Source: an uncultured Bacilli bacterium (GTDB lineage Bacteria > Bacillota_I > Bacilli_A > RF39 > UBA660). Taken from it: 22,437 bases of DNA. Below, one piece after another: positions 6,892 through 14,071 of this stretch. The position numbers and the translations under genes are program-made. The stretch spans positions 1 through 22,437 of the forward strand of contig CALVIJ010000003.1 of NCBI GenBank assembly GCA_944329505.1, read 5' to 3'. The notes beneath the pieces are model-generated. The model did no database searches, was not told the DNA's origin, and saw only the letters and a program-made list of their open reading frames with translations. Within the stretch, counting starts at the first letter, position 1; the number at the start of each line of letters is the position of its first letter.

Positions 6892-8054
6892 TCTATATCA
6901 TGTTTTAAAACATTAATTATTCTATGATTCATATCCTTAGTATATGGGTCATCTGACATTAACTTACTGACAAATCTTTTTTTCTCGGTATTTGTTTTAT
7001 ATCCGTGGGCTTCACAGAACCTATCTTTTGCTTTTAATAGTTTTGATTTGCTTAGACTATAGCCTAATATATTTTGAAGATTGGTTGCTATTTCAATTCC
7101 GTCATCAGCATTTAAATGATTAATTATTTCATCGTAAGCTAAATCACTGGCTATTTCTAATAAAGGTGCAAATATTTTTTTAAGTCCATTATCTAATTCT
7201 TGATATGTTGTTTCAAATGTTAATAAGTCATATATTGAAGATGTAACAAAGGAACTATATGAAGGATTTTTATATTTATATTTTATTCCTGCTATGGCTT
7301 TGATAGTTGGAATTTGAAAAGTTTTTACAAAATTTTCTGCATTATTTAATAATTCATCATATGTTTGAAATGGATGATCTTTTAATTCAATTACATAAGA
7401 AATATAATTTATTCCATCTTTAGTATCTATAACATTTAATTTGGAATCTTCCCATAAGAACACATCTTTATTATCTTGTGATATGGTTTGAATAATATCA
7501 CCATTTTTATTATAGAAAATGCGGTATGTTTCTTTCTCATGGTTATTTATATATTCTTTTTCATAGCCACAGATAAATCCTTTTGCTGAAATTGTTTTTA
7601 AGGCATCCTTTATTTTAATTGTTGGGTATAAATCTTTTTCCACAGTATAATAGTTTTGTCTGTTTTTAAAATATTTTTCTCTTTCTTCATCAGTGAAGAT
7701 GTATTTTTGGGGATTCATTTTTCTATCTTTGCTTGTTCCCTCAAATACTGCTTTATATATACACAGTGGAGATGTTTTTTGATTTAAGCTATTGATATCA
7801 TCTTTTGTAATACTGATTACAGTTTTATAAAAAGTTTCGATACTTTGATTACACATTTGATATAAGTTATCTAATTGTACTCCTCTAATATTCATGTCAT
7901 CTAATAATATTAAGGTAGCGAGGCTATTACTTTCACCTTTCAATTCGATAAGCTCATCAATAATAGATGCGGCATTGGCATTTTCTTCAATCATCATTTT
8001 AATAACATTAGGAAATGATGAAAAATCTAATTCTTTTCTTTCTTTTATATTCAT
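6873..8054 (-). CDS. Unrecognised 393-aa cytoplasmic protein
   Basis: A complete gene with a strong AGGAGGGG ribosome-binding site and a good sigma-A promoter. I do not recognise the family. The protein has no signal peptide or membrane helix and is rich in Lys, Glu, Asn and Ile. The N-terminal 100 residues look helical (SIIDELIELKGES, TLILLDDMNIRGVQLDNLY), the middle (about 140-250) looks like beta strands (ETYRIFYNKNGDIIQTISQD, INYISYVIELKDHPFQTYDE), and the C-terminal 140 residues are helical and charged. There are no Walker, zinc-finger or nuclease motifs that I can point to. It is monocistronic, placed between a gene remnant and a frameshifted membrane gene, in the least conserved part of the window, which suggests an accessory gene. 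Confidence 0.75.
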   Translation of the reverse strand: MNIKERKELDFSSFPNVIKMMIEENANAASIIDELIELKGESNSLATLILLDDMNIRGVQLDNLYQMCNQSIETFYKTVISITKDDINSLNQKTSPLCIYKAVFEGTSKDRKMNPQKYIFTDEEREKYFKNRQNYYTVEKDLYPTIKIKDALKTISAKGFICGYEKEYINNHEKETYRIFYNKNGDIIQTISQDNKDVFLWEDSKLNVIDTKDGINYISYVIELKDHPFQTYDELLNNAENFVKTFQIPTIKAIAGIKYKYKNPSYSSFVTSSIYDLLTFETTYQELDNGLKKIFAPLLEIASDLAYDEIINHLNADDGIEIATNLQNILGYSLSKSKLLKAKDRFCEAHGYKTNTEKKRFVSKLMSDDPYTKDMNHRIINVLKHDIEKVTSD

Positions 8055-8078
8055 AATTAGCCCCTCCTACTATGTCTT

Positions 8079-8108
8079 ATTATAGCATTTTTAGATACTT
8101 TGTGTAAA
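8079..8108 (-). promoter_or_regulatory. Promoter of the 393-aa gene
   Basis: TTTACA (8108-8103), an 18-base spacer, and TATAAT (8084-8079) with an extended TGC just before it. It is a strong vegetative-type promoter. Confidence 0.65.
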
Positions 8109-8116
8109 TAAAAAAA

Positions 8117-8778
8117 CTATTTGTAGGACTTTTTCTTCTTTAAAATAAATTTTAAATGTGGGAATGAATTTAATAAACGACGATTAAATATTGATTTTTC
8201 TCTAAGTACTTTTTTAATTTCCTCTGTTGTTTGTTCGGTAACATCTTTAAAGGTTTGAGAACTTTCTCTTTTGATGTTAGAAATTATCTTAAACGAAACA
8301 ATAACATCGGTAACAAAAAAGATTAAAACTACTGCCATAATAGCATAAAAAACGATGTTGGGGATATTTTTGATGATGTTTAAAAAAATGGATTAAAAAT
8401 GTATACGAGTAAAAGTCCTAAAGTGCCAAAGCCTAAAGAGGTTGTTAGACTTACTCTACCATTTATATGAAATTTATGATCACTATAATCCCACCATCTG
8501 GCATGAAATAATTTTTCCATTAAATAGCTAGTAACATATTCTAATATTGTTCCAAGTAAAAATGACATAATAAATAATACTAATGGATCTTCGTAATACT
8601 TTCTTAATAACAGCGTTATAAATAAGGCTCCAAATCCATAAATTGGGCACCACGGTCCAATTAAAAACCCACGAGCTGTTATTTTCTTTTTTTTAGTAGA
8701 AACAATAACTACTTCCATAAACCATCCAAGAATAGAATATATTATGAAAATATAAAAACACTTCATTATCGAAAACAT
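8117..8778 (-). pseudogene. CmpB-family (PF06541, putative ABC-transporter type IV) membrane protein split by a frameshift
   Basis: Two adjacent open frames make one protein. The first starts at ATG 8778 (AAAGGTGG ribosome-binding site; a GTG at 8790 is less likely), encodes MFSIMKCFYIFIIYSILGW and three or four membrane helices with the family landmarks GPWCPIYGFG, LLGTILEYVTSYLME and WWDYSDHKFHINGRVSL, then ends YIFNPFF and TAA at 8382-8380. The next frame continues exactly where the family expects, NIIKNIPNIVFYAIM then a last helix and the tail RRLLNSFPHLKFILKK, to TAG at 8119-8117. The join is a run of seven T (8388-8382 on the minus strand). One extra T, or a -1 shift on ATTTTTT, restores a 220-aa protein of normal size. 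It may be a mutation, a homopolymer read error or a slippage site. Confidence 0.8.
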
Positions 8779-8797
8779 AAAACATACCACCTTTACC

Positions 8798-8811
8798 GTG
8801 TAATTTTACAC
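8798..8811. promoter_or_regulatory. Operator-like palindrome over the CmpB-family -10
   Basis: GTGTAATTTTACAC is a perfect 14-bp palindrome that covers the -10 hexamer (8808-8803) of the CmpB-family promoter. A repressor bound here would block RNA polymerase. The core TGTAA-N2-TTACA is shared with the palindrome at 4367-4380. Confidence 0.4.
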
Positions 8812-8831
8812 TGTATTTTCTAAATTGGCAA
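8803..8831 (-). promoter_or_regulatory. Promoter of the CmpB-family gene
   Basis: TTGCCA (8831-8826), a 17-base spacer and TAAAAT (8808-8803) on the minus strand, 25 bases upstream of the ATG at 8778. Confidence 0.55.
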
Positions 8832-8851
8832 CTACAACTGTTATAAAGTTT

Positions 8852-8944
8852 CTATTTTTTTGATTGAATATATGACTTTAGTTTAATATATTTAACATCT
8901 TCAAGCATTTCTTTAAATATTTCATTAATTTTGTTTCTATCCAT
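8852..8944 (-). CDS. Candidate 30-aa small protein
   Basis: A short frame, MDRNKINEIFKEMLEDVKYI followed by KLKSYIQSKK, is preceded by GGTGA seven bases before the ATG and ends in TAG at 8854-8852. The peptide is charged and would form an amphipathic helix. It fills the otherwise empty stretch between the CmpB-family promoter and the recU promoter; from 8945 to 9043 I see nothing. There is no convincing promoter of its own. It could be a real small protein or a chance frame, and only conservation or ribosome profiling would tell. Confidence 0.3.
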   Translation of the reverse strand: MDRNKINEIFKEMLEDVKYIKLKSYIQSKK

Positions 8945-9043
8945 ATAATTTCACCAATCATATGATAACATCGCCTTTTTTATGTGACTAGCGATTCGAC
9001 AATAATAGCTATAATTAGAACTTCTTAAATTTTTATTATGAAG

Positions 9044-9072
9044 TTGGCAAATTTTTGTAATTATAGTATAAT
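9044..9072 (+). promoter_or_regulatory. Promoter of the recU-pbp operon
   Basis: TTGGCA (9044-9049), a 17-base spacer and a perfect TATAAT (9067-9072), 15 bases before the recU ATG. It is one of the best promoter matches in the window. Confidence 0.75.
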
Positions 9073-9087
9073 TGTAATGGTGTTAAT

Positions 9088-9660
9088 ATGAAAAAAACAA
9101 TGGGGGCTAGAACAAGTTTTAAAAATATAAATATGTATGCAAATAGAGGTATGACATTAGAGGCTGATTTAAAGGCCAGTAATGACTATTATCTAGTTAA
9201 TGATATAGCAGTTATATATAAAAAACCAACACCTATTACAATTTCAAAGGTTAATTATCCTTCTAGATTAGAAGCTGTTATTAAAGAAGGTTATTTTAAA
9301 ACACCATCAACTACTGATTATAACGGAGTATATAAAGGAAAATATATTGATTTTGAAGCTAAGGAAACTAAACTTAAAACGTCTTTTCCTTTGAGTAATA
9401 TTCATCAACATCAAATAAGACATTTAAAACAAATATATAATCATGGAGGTATCGGCTTTTTAATTGTTAGGTTTACTGTTATTAATAAAACTTTTTTGTT
9501 GCCGATTGAGTCTTTACTAAAATTTTTAGAAGAAAACACACGCAAATCGATTCCTCTTTCATATTTTGAAGAGAATGGTTATATAATTAAAGATAAATAT
9601 AATCCGCGAGTTGATTATTTAGAAGTTTTAGACAATTTGTATTTTGGAGGTAATGTATGA
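9088..9660 (+). CDS. recU: Holliday junction resolvase RecU
   Basis: A 190-aa protein carrying the RecU signature throughout: YANRGMTLEADLKASNDYYL, then IAVIYKKPTPI, the active-site block TTDYNGVYKGKYIDFEAKETK with the catalytic Asp, Glu and Lys of the restriction-endonuclease-like fold, and SFPLSNIHQHQIRHLK. RecU cleaves four-way junctions during recombination and chromosome segregation in Firmicutes. The tail is slightly shorter than in B. subtilis (about 206 aa). The TGA stop overlaps the ATG of the penicillin-binding protein in an ATGA, so translation of the two is coupled, and the recU-ponA order is the same as in Bacillus. The ribosome-binding site (GGTG) is weak although the promoter is strong. 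Confidence 0.95.
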   Translation: MKKTMGARTSFKNINMYANRGMTLEADLKASNDYYLVNDIAVIYKKPTPITISKVNYPSRLEAVIKEGYFKTPSTTDYNGVYKGKYIDFEAKETKLKTSFPLSNIHQHQIRHLKQIYNHGGIGFLIVRFTVINKTFLLPIESLLKFLEENTRKSIPLSYFEENGYIIKDKYNPRVDYLEVLDNLYFGGNV

Positions 9661-12600
9661 AAGAATTGAAAGCGTTTTTTAAAAAAGATCCGTTTAATAT
9701 ATTAGTATTTATTTTATCTATTATTATTTTACTAGTTGGAACATTTGTAATTAATTTTGTAGTAGCATTACTTGTGTTTATCGTAGTTAATTTAATATGG
9801 ATTATACCTTTTATTAAATGGCGTAAAAAATTAGAAAATAGAGATAAAGTTAAAAAGAAGATTAGCCAACCTGATGAAATTGAAGAAGTTAATGATAATG
9901 AAAACGTAAGTATACCTTTAAAGGAAAGAAGTGATAAGATGGCTAAAAAAAGAAAACCAAAAGATAAAAAAGGAAAGAAGAAATTAGGAAAAAAGATTTT
10001 ACTTGGATTTTTGATATTCTTCTTAATCTGTATTATTATAGGCATTGCTTTCTTCATATATATTGCAGTGACTGCTGGTAAATTTGATCCTGACAAATTA
10101 TATTCTAAAGAGGCCAGTACTTTGGTCGATGTCAATGGTGATACATACGCAAAACTTGGTGCGGAAATGAGGCAAAAAATTTCATATGACGATATGTCTG
10201 AAGAACTTATCAATGCAATTGTAGCAACTGAGGATTCTCGTTTCTTCGAACATAATGGTTTTGATTTACCACGTTTTATGAAAGCTTCGTTTGGTCAACT
10301 TTTGGGACAAAATGCTGGTGGAGCTTCTACTTTGACTATGCAGGTTTCTAAAAACCAATATACATCAAATGTCGCAACAGGATTTGAAGGTATTAAACGT
10401 AAATTTACTGATATATATATTTCAATGTTCCAAATTGAACCTAATTATTCTAAAGAAGAAATTTTAGAGTTTTATGCAAATTCATATTATTTAGGTAGCG
10501 GTGCTTATGGCGTTGAACAAGCTGCCGAAACATACTTTAATAAAGATGCTAAAGATTTAAATTTATCTGAAGCAGCTATGATTGCTGGTTTATTCCAATC
10601 ACCAGTTTCATATGATCCTAATATCAATCCTGAAAGAACTGAAGAAAGAAGACTTGTAGTATTAAGTCTTATGAAGAGACATGGTTATATTACAGATCAA
10701 GAGTATGAAATAGCCAAGAAAATGACTGTCGATAAAATTGTAATTAAAGGTAATAGTTCGACTACTGATAATCTTCAATATCGTGGATTTATAAATGCGG
10801 TAGCAGAAGAAGTTGAAGAAAAAACTGGATTAAATCCTTATCAAGCTTCTATGAAAATCTATACAACAATGGATAAAGAAAAACAAGAAGCATTAAATGA
10901 TATAATGGAAGGTAAAAATTATGATTGGGAAAATGATGTAGTTCAAGCTGGAGTTGTGGCTATAGACAATAAAACTGGCGGTATTGCGGCAATAAGTAAT
11001 GGTCGTAATCAAAATGGTGAAACATGGCAAGATTTTGCAACAGGTTCTGGTGGCAATGTTAGACAAATTGGTTCAACTGCTAAGCCTCTATACGACTACG
11101 GTCCAGCAATAGAATATAATAACTGGAATACTGATCATCCAATTATTGATACACAACATACTTATAGTGATGGCACACCGGTTAACAACTGGGATGGAAA
11201 ATATAAAGGTATTATTACCATGAGACAAGCTTTAGTAGAATCACGAAATGTCCCAGCGGTTAAAACTTTCCAAAGTGTAGATAATAATAAGATTAAAGAA
11301 TTTGTAACAAGTATTGGTTTAAATCCAGGAATGGATAGTAATGGAAAATTATACGAGGCTGATGCGATTGGTGGTTACAATGGTGAGTCTCCATTATCTG
11401 TAGCTGGTGCTTATTCAGCATTTGCTACTGGTGGTTATTATATTGAACCACATACAGTTACAAAAATAGAATTTGATGAAACTGGCGAAACAAAAGAATA
11501 CGAACCAGAAAAAACAAGAGTTATGAGTGAAGCCACTGCCTATATGATAACTGATATGTTAGTTGATACTTCTGAAAATGCACTTGGTCGATATAGTAAT
11601 ATAAATGGTGCAACTTATGCTGCTAAAACAGGTACTAGTAACTACGATGAAGAAACTCAAAAACATTACGGATACCCAGATAATGCGGTTAACGATTTAT
11701 GGGTTGCTGGTTATAACCCTGATTATTCAATAGCTGTATGGTATGGATATCCTAGTAATTCAAGTAGATATTATAATAGATTTGGATCTAGTCAAAATTC
11801 AAGATTATTTAATGCAGTAGCCAAAAAATTCTTTGATGCTGATGCGAAATTTGAAAAACCTGAAGAAGTAGTTGAAGTTACAGTTGAAAGAAATACAGGT
11901 ACTTCTTTACTTCCTAGTGAAAATACTCCAGATAGTGCAAAAACAACTGAATTATTTAGAGAAAGTACTAAACCAACTGAAGTATCTGCTAGATTTAATA
12001 CTTTAAATAATGTATCTAATCTTAAAGCTAGTGTTTCTGGAAATAGTGCAACCATTTCTTGGAATGGTATCAATACTCCTGAGGCTCTTAATCAAAGTTA
12101 TTGGAAACCATTTGTTGAAAAAGCATTCGGTTTATCAAAAGACCAGAATAGTTATTTATCTTATATAATGGGTTACAACAAAAATGTATTAGGTAATTTA
12201 GTTTATAAAATTTACTATAAAAACGGTAATGATTTAACACTTTTAACAACTACCACTAATACTTCTGCAACAGTAAAACTACCAAATATTAAATCTCCAA
12301 CACTTGTTGTTAAATCAGGATATTCTAATTTCTCTGGTAGCGATAGTAGTGGAGTGGAAGTTAGTATTGATTATGAAGGTGTTTCAGCTAGTGATATTAC
12401 TGCCTCTTTAACAACTGACTCAACAATTAATTTAACGTCACCAACTATTTATAAAGAACCACAAAAACCAGTTAAAGTAACTTTAGATGGTGAAGATATT
12501 ACTAATAGTAGTGATGTTAAAATTAATTTAACTGTCACAGATTCAACTGGGACACCAGTAAGTGATTGGGAAACTGTAGTCGGTAAAACTATTGGTAGCT

Positions 12601-12674
12601 ATACATTTAGTTATAGTATTACTTATCAAGGTGAAACTGTTACAACCCTTACAAAAACAGTAATTGTCAGTTAG
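9657..12674 (+). CDS. ponA: Class A penicillin-binding protein (bifunctional transglycosylase/transpeptidase) with an N-terminal membrane extension
   Basis: A 1005-aa PBP1-type enzyme that polymerises glycan strands and cross-links them. Residues 13-54 form two extra hydrophobic helices, followed by a charged linker; the usual PBP1 start, MAKKRKPKDKKGKKK, begins at Met95 and is followed by the normal anchor helix (about 110-139). The GT51 domain has ATEDSRFFEHNG with catalytic Glu192 and GGASTLTMQVSKN. The transpeptidase domain has the three motifs S473TAK476, S529RN531 and K657TGT. From about 770 the C-terminus has a fibronectin III-like module (SNLKASVSGNSATISW) and Ser/Thr-rich beta domains ending TVIVS. 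The ATG at 9657 overlaps the recU stop, favouring the long form, though translation could also begin at Met95. Confidence 0.93.
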   Translation: MKELKAFFKKDPFNILVFILSIIILLVGTFVINFVVALLVFIVVNLIWIIPFIKWRKKLENRDKVKKKISQPDEIEEVNDNENVSIPLKERSDKMAKKRKPKDKKGKKKLGKKILLGFLIFFLICIIIGIAFFIYIAVTAGKFDPDKLYSKEASTLVDVNGDTYAKLGAEMRQKISYDDMSEELINAIVATEDSRFFEHNGFDLPRFMKASFGQLLGQNAGGASTLTMQVSKNQYTSNVATGFEGIKRKFTDIYISMFQIEPNYSKEEILEFYANSYYLGSGAYGVEQAAETYFNKDAKDLNLSEAAMIAGLFQSPVSYDPNINPERTEERRLVVLSLMKRHGYITDQEYEIAKKMTVDKIVIKGNSSTTDNLQYRGFINAVAEEVEEKTGLNPYQASMKIYTTMDKEKQEALNDIMEGKNYDWENDVVQAGVVAIDNKTGGIAAISNGRNQNGETWQDFATGSGGNVRQIGSTAKPLYDYGPAIEYNNWNTDHPIIDTQHTYSDGTPVNNWDGKYKGIITMRQALVESRNVPAVKTFQSVDNNKIKEFVTSIGLNPGMDSNGKLYEADAIGGYNGESPLSVAGAYSAFATGGYYIEPHTVTKIEFDETGETKEYEPEKTRVMSEATAYMITDMLVDTSENALGRYSNINGATYAAKTGTSNYDEETQKHYGYPDNAVNDLWVAGYNPDYSIAVWYGYPSNSSRYYNRFGSSQNSRLFNAVAKKFFDADAKFEKPEEVVEVTVERNTGTSLLPSENTPDSAKTTELFRESTKPTEVSARFNTLNNVSNLKASVSGNSATISWNGINTPEALNQSYWKPFVEKAFGLSKDQNSYLSYIMGYNKNVLGNLVYKIYYKNGNDLTLLTTTTNTSATVKLPNIKSPTLVVKSGYSNFSGSDSSGVEVSIDYEGVSASDITASLTTDSTINLTSPTIYKEPQKPVKVTLDGEDITNSSDVKINLTVTDSTGTPVSDWETVVGKTIGSYTFSYSITYQGETVTTLTKTVIVS

Positions 12675-12702
12675 GAATAGTGATTTATACTATTCCTTTT
12701 TT
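12674..12702 (+). terminator. Terminator of the recU-pbp operon
   Basis: An 8-bp perfect stem GGAATAGT/ACTATTCC (12674-12681, 12689-12696) with a 7-base loop and six T. It begins at the last base of the PBP stop codon. Confidence 0.85.
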
Positions 12703-12707
12703 ATACT

Positions 12708-12737
12708 AAAAAAACACCTATTTATTTAGGTGTTTAT
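12708..12737 (-). terminator. Terminator of the dnaD-nth operon
   Basis: The stem ACACCTA/TAGGTGT (12714-12720, 12727-12733) is followed by T on the minus strand (A run at 12707-12713). It spans the nth stop codon and stands back to back with the PBP terminator at a convergent junction. Confidence 0.8.
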
Positions 12738-13353
12738 AGTATTTACATATTTCTCGCAATTTGCATTCATTACATTTGGGGTTTCTGGCTAAACAGTGAT
12801 ATCTACCAAATAAAACCATTTGGTGATGTCTTTTACATAAGTCTTCTTTTTTGAATTTTCTACTTAATTTCTTTTCTATTTGTAGTGGATTGTCCGTTTC
12901 TTTGGCTATATTCAGTCTTTTGCTAACCCTTGATACATGAGTATCCACGGCAATACATGGGACATTATATATATTACTTAGAACAACGTTGGCCGTTTTT
13001 CTACCAACGCCTGGAAGGCTTTCTAAATATTCTCTATTGTTTGGTAAAGTACCTTGGTAATCTTCTTCTAGCCTTTTGGCTATTTCGATTAAATTTTGGG
13101 CTTTTTTATGATAAGTTCCTATTGGTCTAATAATATTTTGAATATCTATAATATTGGCTTCGGACAACTCTTTTAATGTTGGATATTTTTTAAATAATAT
13201 TTCTGTTACAGAGTTTACTCGTTTATCAGTTGTTTGAGCACTTAACATCGTTGCTAATAACAATTCGTAATCTTTTGTATAATTGAGTTCGCATCTGGGG
13301 TTTGGGAATAATTCATCTAGATAGTCTTCAATCATTTTCATTGAGCCAGTCAT
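12718..13353 (-). CDS. nth: Endonuclease III (DNA glycosylase/AP lyase) Nth
   Basis: A 211-aa base-excision repair enzyme that removes oxidised pyrimidines and cleaves at abasic sites. It shows LLLATMLSAQTTD, the helix-hairpin-helix LPGVGRKTA (113-121) with catalytic Lys119, the catalytic Asp137 in VDTHVSR, and the [4Fe-4S] cluster cysteines 187, 194, 197 and 203 in the C-x6-C-x2-C-x5-C spacing. The ATG at 13353 has AGAGGT eight bases upstream and overlaps the end of dnaD by 26 bases, so the pair is translationally coupled as in B. subtilis dnaD-nth. The protein ends shortly after the cluster, as is usual. Confidence 0.96.
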   Translation of the reverse strand: MTGSMKMIEDYLDELFPNPRCELNYTKDYELLLATMLSAQTTDKRVNSVTEILFKKYPTLKELSEANIIDIQNIIRPIGTYHKKAQNLIEIAKRLEEDYQGTLPNNREYLESLPGVGRKTANVVLSNIYNVPCIAVDTHVSRVSKRLNIAKETDNPLQIEKKLSRKFKKEDLCKRHHQMVLFGRYHCLARNPKCNECKLREICKYYKHLNK

Positions 13354-13957
13354 ATTCGAATACCTCTTTCTTTGTCTTTTGTTTTCTATGTTTTTCTCTT
13401 TCTTTTTTTATGTCAGCTTCGCTTTTTATTCCCTTTTTATGCCACTCTGATAATATTTTATCGATATATCGCAAATTAGATACGCCGTTATATACCGCTT
13501 CTTTTAAAGCTAATTCGATTAACTCTTCAGTATAATTTCCATCAATCCAGGCACCGATAATTTCATATTCCATTGGACTTAATGTTCTACCAAATTCTTT
13601 CTCAAACTTATCATAAATTGTAGTTTTTGGCGTTTCACTTTTATCATTTATTATATTCATAACTAATTTATTATACATTTCATCTAAGTCAATATATTCT
13701 TCACATACTTTGCCTGATTTAACAGCTATTTTTAGCATGTCTTTACTTGTTAAGCTGTCAATTAATTTTAGTGTGTCTGGCAATTTGATATTTAAATCTT
13801 TTGATATTTTTTCTGGGTCAAATTCATTAAATCCTAACAAATAAATTAATATAATTAATTCTTTGTCAGTTAATTTCATTTTTTTATAGTTTTGTAGTAA
13901 TGCCATAGGAACTATAATGTGACCATGTTTCATGAGCTCTAAAATCTTACTTGTCAT
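13328..13957 (-). CDS. dnaD: DNA replication initiation protein DnaD
   Basis: A 209-aa primosome-loading protein. The N-terminal winged-helix (DDBH1-type) domain covers about 14-95, with LTDKELIILIYLLGFNEF and KISKDLNIKLPDTLKLIDSL. The C-terminal DnaB_2 (DDBH2) domain has FEKEFGRTLSPMEYEIIGAW and the defining YxxxIxxxW motif as YIDKILSEW, then a Lys-rich tail. DnaD binds DnaA and helps recruit DnaB/DnaI for helicase loading at the origin and at stalled forks. Its TGA stop lies inside nth. The ribosome-binding site AAGGTGA is well spaced from the ATG at 13957. Confidence 0.95.
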   Translation of the reverse strand: MTSKILELMKHGHIIVPMALLQNYKKMKLTDKELIILIYLLGFNEFDPEKISKDLNIKLPDTLKLIDSLTSKDMLKIAVKSGKVCEEYIDLDEMYNKLVMNIINDKSETPKTTIYDKFEKEFGRTLSPMEYEIIGAWIDGNYTEELIELALKEAVYNGVSNLRYIDKILSEWHKKGIKSEADIKKEREKHRKQKTKKEVFEYDWLNEND

Positions 13958-13975
13958 AAAATCACCTTGTATTTT

Positions 13976-14005
13976 ATTATAACTTAAATATCGATCATTT
14001 TACAA
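13976..14005 (-). promoter_or_regulatory. Promoter of dnaD-nth
   Basis: TTGTAA (14005-14000), an 18-base spacer and a perfect TATAAT (13981-13976), about 19 bases before the dnaD ATG. Confidence 0.5.
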
Positions 14006-14030
14006 GAATATAAATAGAAAATTTATTTTA

Positions 14031-14071
14031 AATTAAAAACGAAGTATTAATAAATTATTAATCTTCGTTTT
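14031..14071 (-). terminator. Terminator of cca
   Basis: A long stem, AAAACGAAG/CTTCGTTTT (14036-14044, 14063-14071), continues inward as ATTAATA/TATTAAT (14046-14052, 14056-14062) around a bulged base and is followed by T on the minus strand. The cca stop is inside the stem. Confidence 0.8.

Noticed and set aside
9587..10213. 208-codon open frame on the minus strand across the end of recU and the start of the PBP gene
   Set aside because: It is antisense to two well-supported genes, its composition is that of complemented lysine-rich coding sequence, and it has no ribosome-binding site.
11792..12073. 93-codon open frame antisense to the PBP C-terminal region
   Set aside because: It is a shadow of the PBP coding frame with no translation signal.
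13302..13535. 77-codon plus-strand frame over dnaD
   Set aside because: It is antisense to dnaD, whose frame is clearly the coding one. The same applies to the plus-strand frames at 3617-3823, 7894-8085, 12930-13130 and 14107-14328.
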